A DNA stretch of 64,000 nt from Chamaea fasciata. Lineage: Eukaryota; Chordata; Aves; Passeriformes; Sylviidae. The DNA lies in contig JARCOQ010000009.1 in assembly GCA_029207755.1 (NCBI GenBank), forward strand, positions 36,106,914 to 36,170,913, read 5' to 3'. The position numbers were made by a program, and so were the translations under genes. Below are positions 46,724-58,877 of this stretch, one piece after another (the stretch's first letter is position 1; each line of letters begins with the position of its first letter). The notes under the pieces are model-generated. The model did not search any database and was not told the DNA's origin. It saw only the letters and a program-made list of their open reading frames with translations.

Positions 46724-48983
46724 TCAAACAATTTTTCCCTTTAGGTACAGCAAGATCTCCTTCAGCAGATTAAAGAATTGGAGCAGCTTTGCCCGAGGAA
46801 CTGGACAGGGTTGAGTTGGTCTTGGAGGTAGTGTCTGCAGGGGGGTTGAGGTGTAGGCTGGTGCTGGCGTAATTCCTGGTACTGGCCTTCTTCCCACTGT
46901 AGTCCGGATCCAGTCGTAGTAGTACTGAGTGGAGCTGGAGACTGCAGGCCGTTTAGGTCTAGCACAGCCTACTCCCCAGCTGGTCACACCAATTTGCCAG
47001 AAGAAGCCGGCATGCTTATCTTGGCAGACAAGAGGCCCCCCGCTGTCACCCTGGAGCAGAGCAGAGAGGATTAAGGTGCCTCTGTGTGCCCCTGTCAGCA
47101 GTCGGAGTTGGTTGCTTTACTCTCTTCAGCCCCTGCCAGAAGAACTGGACTCCTGGCTGAGCAAGGCCCTGCTCAAGTGCTGGAACCTGTAGAACCTCAG
47201 CACCCTTGGGAGCAGGTTGGGGGCCTGTCAGGTGAGGCTCTCTGTCTCCCCTGTGCTTGGATGCTTCAGGGTTAGCATCTGGACCCCACAGAGCAAGGAC
47301 CCACGGATGGGAAAGGGGGCAGAAGCTTCAGCGGCAGTGCAGAGCTGGGGCTGGGAGAGCAACTGGTCAGGGAAAGCACGCGCTGGGCTGTGCTTGGGTG
47401 CTGGGATGAGGCTGCCTACACTGCTGGGGGCTGGGGGACTGGGCATGCTCCTACCTGGCAGGTGCCAACGCCGCCCTGGCCAGCACACACGTGGAAGTCA
47501 TAGATGTACCCATGCAGCCACTCACTGCTGTTGCAGAGCTGGTTAGGGACCACTTGCACCTTGGCCTGCTGCAGGATATCTCTACCTGAAGCTGTGAGCA
47601 GAGAAAGGAATGAGCTCCCAGCAGCTCTTTGCCCGTGTGTTGAAGTTTTTCCCTAGAGGCTTGCTGGCCTCTAGAGAGGTGTTGGGAGTGCTGTGTCGCT
47701 GCTGTGTGGCATTGGGCAGCAGGCCAGGCCAGAGGCATATGTCCCACGGCCTAACTCTGCTGTCAGGAAGGCCCAGCCGTCTCTCCCTGGTGGGCCAAGC
47801 TTGCCCTCAGGGTCCAGATCCTTTATGGGAACTCACTCACATTTCACGATTCTGTCACCCCAGCCAGCAACGTAACAGTTTTTCAGCTCCGACACTTTCA
47901 CTGCAGGACCAGGCAGGCAGGCGGTCTGAATGGTGGAGCTGCACTGGACTGGCCGATCCAGTTCCAGCAAGGCGATGTCGTTATACTCAAGGTCAGGGAT
48001 GTATTTTTCATGAATAATCAGCCGCTTAATCCGGCGCACTTCCACACCAGGGCCCGACTGGCCCAACGAGGTGGCCCCAAGAACGATGGCCCACTCGCTG
48101 ATGGGACTGGAAGGCAGATGGAGAGAGGGGTGAGGGCGAGTAGAATCACGTGCTGTAACACCCCAGCCCTTCCTGCCTTCTGCTTCCTGAGGCAGAGAGG
48201 AAAACAGCACTCCACAGAGTGAAAGTAGGCTTGAGCTATATTGAGCTGCAGGCTGCTAGGAAGCGGTGGCATGAACCCAGTCGTCTCCCTGAGCAGTCTC
48301 TCAGCTGGGCCCTGCAATGTCCTGGCACTAGGCACATGCAAGGAAATGGGATGGGAATAGCATGCACTGGTGGTGTGGGGATATCCCTGTGCCCAGGTCC
48401 GACTTACTTTGTGATGTTGACAAAGCAGTGGGCAGCTGAGAGCAGCCACTTTGCGCTGATGAGGGTCCCTCCACAGATATGCACAGATACCGGTGGTTTC
48501 CAGACGCAGCGGATACTGGCGATCCCAGCCCAGGCCCCAGACCCTGGCATGACATCTGTGCCACCCACAACGCGTGATGAGCTGAAGGTAGTACCCATGG
48601 GCCGCAGCCCACAAGTCTGTCTGGAAGCAGAAAGTCATTAGTGTCCCATGAGAAGGCCTGCTGCTGTGCTGAAGGTCAGCCAGCTTCCCTCCTCACAAGG
48701 CTCTGGTTGCAAAGCCAGCAGGGAGCTGCCTGGGATGTCCACATGTTTGCCCATTTCTGCTTTAGCCCCTTAGACAACTGGTGCCAGCAGCCTGGCCAGT
48801 GGTGATAAACGGAGACTCCCACCTACTTTGGGAACTGCTGTGGCCACAGGTGGCAAGCGGGCACCCACAGGGAAGCCCCTAAGCCTTTGCCCGGGCCCCC
48901 AAAGAGCCTGAGGCTACTTACCCACAGGCGCCATGTGCAGGCCCGCACAGAGCCAGTAGGATGAGGATGCACAACAAAATCAT
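46724..48983 (-). CDS. ACR-like: Acrosin-like serine protease, copy 6 (complete)
   Basis: Exons on the minus strand: 48922-48983, 48408-48620, 47841-48106, 47455-47591, 46724-47050. The coding sequence matches copy 2 at the protein level as far as I can see. One intronic base upstream of exon 2 (gtcAtt at about 48639) differs and removes a stop in an overlapping frame, which lengthens a spurious ORF but does not alter the splice acceptor. Confidence 0.93.
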
Positions 48984-49180
48984 TGCCGTCACAGCTGCAA
49001 GTCAGCTGCAAGGAGAGAGAGCTTGACACCTCCAGGGCAGCTGCCAACGTAATGCCAACAGAATTTGCTTTGCCGCAGTGCCCTCGGCCCTAGGCCTGAT
49101 GTCACAGAGGGACTGGTTCCATGTTCCAGACACGGTGCTGGCCGCTGCAGGCAGGGGGGAAGGGCAATTTAGAGGCCTAA

Positions 49181-49384
49181 AACCACAGAAAGGTCTGGAT
49201 TGGAAGGTACCTTAAGGACTGACTAGTTTCAAACCCCAACCATGCACACAGAGGCCTTCCACTACACCAGGTTGCTCAGAGTCCCATCCAAGCTGGCCTC
49301 AAATGGTAAAAGGAATGGGGCATCCACAGCTTCTCTGGGAAACATGTGCCACTCTTGTGCTAATGATACAAGATTTTGCTTGAC
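49181..49384 (-). mobile_element. CR1 LINE 3'-end fragment, short (unit 6)
   Basis: Tandem copy of the short CR1 remnant; one private C-to-T change (ggaaTggggc at about 49316) at a CpG. Confidence 0.85.
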
Positions 49385-51263
49385 ATCCAAAACTACAGAA
49401 TTGGCAGTAACAACAATTCAAAGCAACACACATTCTGATTTTTAAAAAGTTTGTGACATTGCAGGACTACTACTGTAGCAATCCACATCACTCACTAATC
49501 TCCTTGGGGCTATATGGGCACTGCATAAGATCTTCTTCAGGCTAGCTGTGCTAGCCGTTCTGAGAGAAAGTGGCATTGTTTAGCAAGACCGCCTTTTTCC
49601 AGACCTTTTGTGACTTTTTTTTTTTTTCTTTTTTCTTTTTTTTTTTTTTAAATTTCAGGCCATTTAAGCGCATAATTTAGCTAAATGCATCTTCCTTAGA
49701 GGGATCCTGCCTTTGAAAATGGAAGTGTGGGAGAAGAAAGCAGTGTATCCTTATGCAGAGGTGAAACAGGTGTTTCTCTTCCATGGCTCTGGGCAAGCCT
49801 GCACAGACCTAAGGGTAAGGGCCTAGCCCAGTGTTTATGGCTGACCTGGTACACCCCTGATGCCCGCTTTGACTGTGAGCATGATAGTCACAGTAACAGG
49901 ATGGAGTTTTGTCTTCTAATCCCAGGTGGGTAGAGCTCATCCTCAGGACCACGTAGGATGACCAACACATCCTTCATGACTCGTTCTCTGAGCTGGATGA
50001 GATCTGTATGAAAGAGGCTGAAGATGCCGAGTGCAAAGAAATGGCAAGGTAAATCCCTGCTGCCGGCTGCGATGGGAGAGAAGTACCCATGCTGGCAATA
50101 CCCTCGGGCTCTGTCTTCTGCTCTCTGGAACACTTTCTGCAGCTGCTGATGGAAGCAGCCTTCTCCTCTTGCCAGCCCAGAGCTTTAGCAATGCAATTGG
50201 AGACCTGGAGCTGAAGAGGAGATGAATGACAGTATCAAGTGAAGGATCATGCCCTATGTGGCTACTCTCTCCTTGCACAGCCTCTGAACTGAGGAGCTGC
50301 ACCACAAATGAAAGGATGCTGCTGGACAATTGTGCCAACAGCATCAAAGACACTGAAGGTAACGCGGGAGCCACATCCCTCTGGGAGTGGCCGAGCTTGG
50401 TTTGTCGCATGGCCCTTCACTCCCAAATCAACCTTGCCCCGAAGATGCATCCTTTTTCACAAGTCCCATTGGATCTTTAAATTCTGTAGTCATCATCTCT
50501 CTAGTATTGCGAAGGCTGGCTCATTAAGTCAATTCCTAAGGCATCCAAGGAAACATTTGCTTACCACACTTCAGCCTATTAGTCGGCATTTTGTACAGTC
50601 CCTAACACTTGGTGGCCTACAGCTGCTAGTCTCGTTTCCTAAGTACTGCTTAGTTATACAAAGAATTCCATAGTCCTGCATTACCTGGGTTAGTTGGAAC
50701 AGTTCAAGTTTTTGTCCTGCACCTATGGCTAAGCTTAACTAGCCAGAATAGCTAGGCATGCTCACACGAGCGACACCCAAGGTTTTCTGCCTCTCATGCT
50801 GGAGTGGCAGTCCTCACCTTCCCTTGGAGGCTTTCTCATAGCCCTCCTAACACTGGGGTTTCTGCTCTTTGTCTTGCACTGACACCTCATCCTTTTCTTG
50901 ACCCTCACCCTGCCTTAAGCCCATGTCCAGCATGAGCCTTGCCAGCCAAGGCTGTCTACCTTGCACCGGGTCTTAGCCATTTCAGTCTTCATCAATTCCC
51001 AAGACATTCAAAAAACAGGAGAATTGTATTGATGCATTTCTCATGGAAGGAGGAGATGACTCCAGTACAACTTATGAATAGGGGTGGAGACTCCCTAACA
51101 GAAAAACAATTTTACAACCTCTACTACTGACAGAACAGAAGTATGCATATGCAACAAACGGTCAAATGCACAAAAACTCCCCAACTTTCCAGATTTTCTT
51201 GGTACACTTTCCTGTCTCAAACTCAGCTCTATGTTATTGCTTCATAGTTATTCCTAAAGCATT

Positions 51264-51898
51264 TCAATAGGGTTCTGTATATTCCTCCAGGAGAGGCTGC
51301 AGCACCTGCACCATGACCTCCCCATCTGGACCGCAGAGGCGCAGGGCATACAAGATGCTGTTCTCTGCTCTCACTGCCAGCCACCGCTGGGACCCATAGA
51401 TTGCCTCCAGCCTCTGGCGCAGCCAGGGCAGCATAGGGTCAAGAACATGCTCTTCTTTTTGGAAAAGTTCTGCCCAGACCTTGGCAGCAGGCTACCCACA
51501 GCCTCTGCCCCTGCAGGCCCCTGCTCAGCTGGGGAAGGTGTCCCTTGCACAGGAACCGCTCCTGGGCGCTGGCAGCTGTTTCCATCCAGGAGGCCAAGAG
51601 ATCTTTCTGCCTCTCTCTTGGTCTCTGGTGATTCTCCCTGGGGTGTGATGACACACTCGAGGTATTTTTGTTCCCGCAGAGAAAACCTGACAGACTCTAT
51701 CAATCTTCTGCAGAGTGGGCACTCTGCTTTCTTCTCTGCCCAACGCAGCATGCAGCCCATGCAGAATTCATGGCCACAGGGTATGGCATAAGCAACACCC
51801 TCTTGCTCATCATGACAAATGGGGCAGCTGCACTCTGTCCCCATGGCTCTGTCTGTTCTCCGTGGCAATTCAGGGAGTCCTGAGAAGCTGCTCCCCAT
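51264..51898 (-). pseudogene. TOPORS-like: TOPORS-like RING-finger E3 ligase gene, frameshifted, copy 6
   Basis: Open RING frame 51371-51898 with tail to 51264. Leu39 is Ile, as in copies 3 and 7, and there is a silent change in the HEF codons near 51767. The same one-base frame break separates the RING half from the C-terminal block. Confidence 0.75.
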
Positions 51899-52565
51899 CA
51901 CTGGCACTACCAAAGAATCTCACACACTGCAACAAAATGGAGAAACCTTGGTCTCTTCCTGTCCCAAGGAGCAGATGAAAAAATGCCCAAGCCCCTGGAC
52001 AAGGATATCCTCCTGACTCCTCAAGCCCTAATGACCTTCTCACTACCACCCTGGGGAGACTCAGCCTTCAAGGTCTTACAGGCATGCTTGACAGGCTGTG
52101 ACTTTCCTGAGAGCGTGGAAAGATGGTCTCGGGCAGCTGAAATCGTGTAGGGTTGAGACTCCTGTCTGTGAAAAACAGGTGTTGGGATTAAGTGGTTCAA
52201 CAATTTGGAGGTCCTGAATTTTTAATTAAATCTCTGGAGGCTGGATTTTTCCTTTCTTTCTATCTTTTTTAAGTTCACTCTTGAATCAGAAAATGTTATT
52301 CATTGAATGCAGTTTTTATAAGGGGGAGGTTCTCTTCCAAAGTGAACGCTGTGGGCAAAAATTTAATATGGCCTTAGCAGGCACTGGCGCACGTCAGCTG
52401 GGTATGCTGGTCAAGCATCACCTCTGCAGGTGATCTCTAGGGAAGAGTAGATGCGTGGCTTTGCTCCCCGCTGATGACTCTTAGGGGCTCTAAGAACCTA
52501 TGCACCCTTGATGACCAGAGCTGCATAAGATATTGCAAGACACTTAAAGAGCAGAATTGCCTTAA

Positions 52566-54349
52566 ACACCAATCACAGAACCACAGAATCGACTAGGTTG
52601 GAAAAAAAACCATCTGAGACCATTGAGTCAAACCTATGACTCAACACCACCTTGTCAACCAGACCACAGCACTAAAAGCCATGTGCTATCTTTGCTTAAA
52701 CACCTCCAGGTGACTCCACCGCCTCCCTGGGAAGCCTATTCCAATGCCCAAAATCACCCTTTCTGTGAAGAATCTTCTTCTCAATGTCCAGTCCCAACTT
52801 CCTGTGGTACAGCTTAAGACTTTGTCGGCTTCTCTTGCTGCTTGCCTGGGAGAAGAGACTGACCCCCACTGGGCTATACCCTCCTTTCGGGGACTTATAG
52901 AGGTTGGTACGCTCACCCCTGAGCCTTCTCTTCTCCAAGCTAAGCAACCCCAGCTCCCTCAGCTGCTCCTCATAAGACACGTGTCCCAGACCATTCACTA
53001 TCCTTGTTGCCCTCCTCTGGACCCATTTGAGCATCTCAACGTCCTTCCTAAACTGAGGAGCCCAGAACTGGACGCAGCACTCAAGGTGCGGCCTCACCAG
53101 TGCTGACTACGGGGGAAGAATGACCTCCCCGCTCCTGCTGGCCACACCATTCCTGATCCAGGCCAGGATGCCATTGGCCTTCTTGGCCACCAGAGCGCAC
53201 CGCTGGCTCACGTTCAGCTGCTGTCTCCAGTACCCCCAGGTCCCTTTTCTGCCTGGGCACTGTCCAGCCACACCAACCCCAGCTTGTGCTGCTGCAGGGG
53301 CTTGCTGTGATTCAAAGGCACGACCTGGCACTTGGACTTGTGAAACCTCCCATTGTTGGATTCAGCACACCTATCCAGCCTGTCCAGGTCCCTCTGCAGA
53401 GTCCTCCTACCCTCTAACAGAGCAGTGCTTGCTCCCAGCTTGGTGTCATCTGCAAGGTGATCCCCTTGTCCGGATCATCAGTGAAGATATTTAAACAAGA
53501 CTGGTCCCAACACAGACCCCTGGGGGGCTGCACTAAGTGACTAGCCCCCATCTGGATGCAGGACCATTCACCTCCAGTCTCTGGGCCTGGCCATCCAGCC
53601 AGTTCTGAACACGGCTCCTGCCCAAGCTGTGGGCTACCAGCTTTTCCAGGAGTGCGCTACGGGAGATGGGGTAAGAGGCTTTGCTGAAGGCCAGGTATAC
53701 AACATCCACAGCCTTCCCGTCATCCACCTGGCGGGTCAGCTGGTAACAAAGGGAGATCAGGTTGGTTAAAGCACAACCTGCCCCTCCTAAATCCCTGCTG
53801 GCTGGGTCTGATCCCTCAGCTGTCCTGTAGGTGCTGCGTTATCGCACTTAAGATGATCTCTTGTTTAACCTTACTGAGTACCAAGGTCAGGCTGACAGGC
53901 CTGTAGTTTCCCATGTGCTCCTTATGGCCCTTCTTATGGATGAGCATCACGTTGGCCAGCCCAGTCGTCTTGTTACCCAGGACTGATGGTGAATGATGGA
54001 AAGCGTCTTGGTGACGTCTTCTGCCATCTCCTGCACCACCCTAGGATGAATCCTGTCTGGTCTCATCGACTTGTCAGCATCTAAGTGGCTCAGATGGTCA
54101 CTAACTACTTTCACCTGGATAACAGGAGAGGCTGTTCTGTTCCCTGCTCCCCATCTACGAGTTCAGGAGGCCAGTTGCCTTGAGGACAACCCGTCTTTTT
54201 GTTGAAAACTGAAGCAAAGAAGATGCTAGGGACCTCAGCCTTTTCCTCATCTTTGATAACTATATTCCCTCCCTTATGCAATAAAGATGAGAGGTTCTTG
54301 CCCCTCCAAGATGCATTAAGATTATTGAAAGGCTTTGCCCACTGTGACA
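52566..54349 (-). mobile_element. CR1 LINE fragment, long (unit 6)
   Basis: Same insertion. Differences near 53999 (gatgga for gatgca) and at 54113 (tttcAcc for tttctcc) are shared with unit 7 and remove a start-like codon seen in units 1-5. Confidence 0.95.
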
Positions 54350-54846
54350 AACTCTCCAAAGAAGCAACTGCTCATCGGCAGCAACTGAAGCTCCCCCTCC
54401 CTGAACATGCCTCTGTGAAACTTGGGCTGCCAGTTAACCCACCCGAGAGGAATGTGAGGTAGGATTGGATGCGCTCTCAGACTAGCGGGAGGAAAACAGA
54501 TACTGGAGGAGCACTGATACTGGACAGAAAGAACCCACACTCAAAGCCAACAAAGCCACTCTGTTGAGAAGCAACTCTGAGTGGGTAACTGTAGCCAATG
54601 AGCATTGATTCCTTTGTTGGCTAAAATGCCTAAATAGCAAAAAGGTTTGAATGCCTGGGGGAAGCACACCAGCAAGAAGACCAGGGTGAAGAAAAGATGC
54701 AAGAGGATGCTTTCTGGATCCAAGTGCGGTGATAGCTTTCTACTTCAACTGTCTCACTCTTTCTCTCCCTCTGGCCCTCCTCTCTTTCCTATTTCTATCT
54801 CTCTACCTCATGCTTACTGTTAAAGAAAATCCATGCTATTGACTTC

Positions 54847-54883
54847 GGCACATGCCTCTTACCTTCAGGTAGAGGCATGTGCC
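54847..54883. repeat. 37-nt hairpin (unit 6)
   Basis: Identical arms, bulge and loop to the unit 1 hairpin. The unit 7 counterpart would lie beyond the window end. Confidence 0.85.
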
Positions 54884-56216
54884 AATAATCGGATCATAAA
54901 AGACGTGCTGGTACAACAGACTGCTGCTGTGAGGGGGTGAGATGTGCAATTGATCCTTGGCCCAGGGATTGGCACTGGAGAAGGCAGATGCAGCTCTTCC
55001 CTTCCCTGGAGTGTTTGTGCATTGGTCTTACACGCCACTCCTATGTGGAAGGGAGCAACAGAGGTTCGTCGATGTTCACGGATGGAAAAGAATGGCAAAA
55101 AGAAAAAGGGTCCAAAAAAACCTCACCGCTTTTTATTAACAAACTACACACTCAGCATGGCAATTGGTATATGTTTTGCCACTACCTTCTAATAATAAGA
55201 CAGAAGACTAAAAGAAAAGAGGGAAGAAGAAGGGAAAGAGGAATCGGGTAGGAGAGGAAAGAAGATTAAAGTCCTGGGTCCAGCACCGATCCAGCCAACA
55301 GGTGTCCAGGGTCCTGAGAGAATGCCACCCGGCCTCTGTGGTGGTACATTTTTCTAGGTAAGTTTTCCCCATTCTGGGATTAGGTTCCTCACTCTTTGTA
55401 CAAATGAGTTGGCATGTGCAGCCTAGTATTCTAGACTTTTCTGGAAATGGGCTGGGGGGCTTTGGGTTTGTTTTCTTTTTTTTTTGTGGTCTTGATTCTC
55501 CATCTATTGGTCTTGCTTGCTCCTTGACCCCACTCCTGCACTTAAGCTGTTCTTTATGTTGTGTGGTCACTACAGACTGGAACAGGAACTTCAGCTCCAG
55601 AATGGGGCTGGCCTACGTTCAATACAGCTCCCCTTTCCAGGCACATGCTGTTATAACTCGTTTGCTTGATGGCTGTTGGTGTTCAGGGCACAGCAGTGCA
55701 TGAACTCTTTACTGCTTAGGTTTCTACATGGGCCAAAAAACCCAGTTGCCATCTGATGGGGACAAAAACCATCCTTAGGGCACAGAGCAGAATGAAGGGC
55801 TTCACGTTTTTGATGACAGGGCAACATCTGCACCCTTCCTTTCTTTTCTCTTGTTTTCCTAGTGTTGTGTTTCTTGAACTTGTTTTTGCAAACTTAAGGT
55901 GCCAGATGCTTCTCTTCCGCTGCAGACGTACCAATAGATGTGGGGAAGGCATTGATCTGTACGGAAGGGAGTGTGAAGCCAAATTCTTCCTAGATGAGTA
56001 TGAAGGGATCCCTGAGTTCAGGGCTGCTTGGGCAAAATCAAGCCAGCGGGATTTTAGAGAATTTGGATGCAAATTTGTCGCAGAGCAGAAAATACAGATC
56101 TCCTTTTGAGTTTGCTTCCAATTTAATTCCGTTTAATGCAATTCAAATTAATAGAACTCAGAAGGAAAGGGTTGCGGTCTACTATAGCCTGAACTGCAGC
56201 TGGTCCATTTTGCCGT

Positions 56217-58476
56217 TCAAACAATTTTTCCCTTTAGGTACAGCAAGATCTCCTTCAGCAGATTAAAGAATTGGAGCAGCTTTGCCCGAGGAACTGGACA
56301 GGGTTGAGTTGGTCTTGGAGGTAGTGTCTGCAGGGGGGTTGAGGTGTAGGCTGGTGCTGGCGTAATTCCTGGTACTGGCCTTCTTCCCACTGTAGTCCGG
56401 ATCCAGTCGTAGTAGTACTGAGTGGAGCTGGAGACTGCAGGCCGTTTAGGTCTAGCACAGCCTACTCCCCAGCTGGTCACACCAATTTGCCAGAAGAAGC
56501 CGGCATGCTTATCTTGGCAGACAAGAGGCCCCCCGCTGTCACCCTGGAGCAGAGCAGAGAGGATTAAGGTGCCTCTGTGTGCCCCTGTCAGCAGTCGGAG
56601 TTGGTTGCTTTACTCTCTTCAGCCCCTGCCAGAAGAACTGGACTCCTGGCTGAGCAAGGCCCTGCTCAAGTGCTGGAACCTGTAGAACCTCAGCACCCTT
56701 GGGAGCAGGTTGGGGGCCTGTCAGGTGAGGCTCTCTGTCTCCCCTGTGCTTGGATGCTTCAGGGTTAGCATCTGGACCCCACAGAGCAAGGACCCACGGA
56801 TGGGAAAGGGGGCAGAAGCTTCAGCGGCAGTGCAGAGCTGGGGCTGGCAGAGCAACTGGTCAGGGAAAGCACGCGCTGGGCTGTGCTTGGGTGCTGGGAT
56901 GAGGCTGCCTACACTGCTGGGGGCTGGGGGACTCGGCATGCTCCTACCTGGCAGGTGCCAACGCCGCCCTGGCCAGCACACACGTGGAAGTCATAGATGT
57001 ACCCATGCAGCCACTCACTGCTGTTGCAGAGCTGGTTAGGGACCACTTGCACCTTGGCCTGCTGCAGGATATCTCTACCTGAAGCTGTGAGCAGAGAAAG
57101 GAATGAGCTCCCAGCAGCTCTTTGCCCGTGTGTTGAAGTTTTTCCCTAGAGGCTTGCTGGCCTCTAGAGAGGTGTTGGGAGTGCTGTGTCGCTGCTGTGT
57201 GGCATTGGGCAGCAGGCCAGGCCAGAGGCATATGTCCCACGGCCTAACTCTGCTGTCAGGACGGCGCAGCCGTCTCTCCCTGGTGGGCCAAGCTTGCCCT
57301 CAGGGTCCAGATCCTTTATGGGAACTCACTCACATTTCACGATTCTGTCACCCCAGCCAGCAACGTAACAGTTTTTCAGCTCCGACACTTTCACTGCAGG
57401 ACCAGGCAGGCAGGCGGTCTGAATGGTGGAGCTGCACTGGACTGGCCGATCCAGTTCCAGCAAGGCGATGTCGTTATACTCAAGGTCAGGGATGTATTTT
57501 TCATGAATAATCAGCCGCTTAATCCGGCGCACTTCCACACCAGGGCCCGACTGGCCCAACGAGGTGGCCCCAAGAACGATGGCCCACTCGCTGATGGGAC
57601 TGGAAGGCAGATGGAGAGAGGGGTGAGGGCGAGTAGAATCACGTGCTGTAACACCCCAGCCCTTCCTGCCTTCTGCTTCCTGAGGCAGAGAGGAAAACAG
57701 CACTCCACAGAGTGAAAGTAGGCTTGAGCTATATTGAGCTGCAGGCTGCTAGGAAGCGGTGGCATGAACCCAGTCGTCTCCCTGAGCAGTCTCTCAGCTG
57801 GGCCCTGCAATGTCCTGGCACTAGGCACATGCAAGGAAATGGGATGGGAATAGCATGCACTGGTGGTGTGGGGATATCCCTGTGCCCAGGTCCGACTTAC
57901 TTTGTGATGTTGACAAAGCAGTGGGCAGCTGAGAGCAGCCACTTTGCGCTGATGAGGGTCCCTCCACAGATATGCACAGATACCGGTGGTTTCCAGACGC
58001 AGCGGATACTGGCGATCCCAGCCCAGGCCCCAGACCCTGGCATGACATCTGTGCCACCCACAACGCGTGATGAGCTGAAGGTAGTACCCATGGGCCGCAG
58101 CCCACAAGTCTGTCTGGAAGCAGAAAGTCGTTAGTGTCCCATGAGAAGGCCTGCTGCTGTGCTGAAGGTCAGCCAGCTTCCCTCCTCACAAGGCTCTGGT
58201 TGCAAAGCCAGCAGGGAGCTGCCTGGGATGTCCACATGTTTGCCCATTTCTGCTTTAGCCCCTTAGACAACTGGTGCCAGCAGCCTGGCCAGTGGTGATA
58301 AACGGAGACTCCCACCTACTTTGGGCACTGCTGTGGCCACAGGTGGCAAGCGGGCACCCACAGGGAAGCCCCTAAGCCTTTGCCCGGGCCCCCAAAGAGC
58401 CTGAGGCTACTTACCCACAGGCGCCATGTGCAGGCCCGCACAGAGCCAGTAGGATGAGGATGCACAACAAAATCAT
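56217..58476 (-). CDS. ACR-like: Acrosin-like serine protease, copy 7 (complete)
   Basis: Exons on the minus strand: 58415-58476, 57901-58113, 57334-57599, 56948-57084, 56217-56543. The triad, activation site and splice sites are intact. Differences from the other copies fall in introns (57262-57267 in intron 3, 58326 in intron 1). Protein-level invariance against the scattered non-coding differences is compatible with purifying selection, but the numbers are small. Confidence 0.93.
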
Positions 58477-58673
58477 TGCCGTCACAGCTGCAAGTCAGCT
58501 GCAAGGAGAGAGAGCTTGACACCTCCAGGGCAGCTGCCAACGTAATGCCAACAGAATTTGCTTTGCCGCAGTGCCCTCGGCCCTAGGCCTGATGTCACAG
58601 AGGGACTGGTTCCATGTTCCAGACACGGTGCTGGCCGCTGCAGGCAGGGGGGAAGGGCAATTTAGAGGCCTAA

Positions 58674-58877
58674 AACCACAGAAAGGTCTGGATTGGAAGG
58701 TACCTTAAGGACTGACTAGTTTCAAACCCCAACCATGCACACAGAGGCCTTCCACTACACCAGGTTGCTCAGAGTCCCATCCAAGCTGGCCTCAAATGGT
58801 AAAAGGAACGGGGCATCCACAGCTTCTCTGGGAAACATGTGCCACTCTTGTGCTAATGATACAAGATTTTGCTTGAC
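58674..58877 (-). mobile_element. CR1 LINE 3'-end fragment, short (unit 7)
   Basis: Tandem copy of the short CR1 remnant; no difference of note. Confidence 0.85.

Larger units (their letters stand above)
37959..47449. repeat. Tandem unit 5 of ~9.49 kb array
   Basis: 9491 bp, two single-base deletions against unit 1: one T in the poly-T tract near 40124-40157 and one base near 42894. Its left half follows units 2 and 4. Its right half shares bases with units 6 and 7 (for example gggggaagcacacc near 45163), so it is mosaic. Confidence 0.98.
47450..56942. repeat. Tandem unit 6 of ~9.49 kb array
   Basis: 9493 bp, offset 47449. It contains a distinctive run of six substitutions between about 55690 and 56023 that is seen in no other unit here, suggesting a conversion tract from an unsampled copy. 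Confidence 0.98.
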
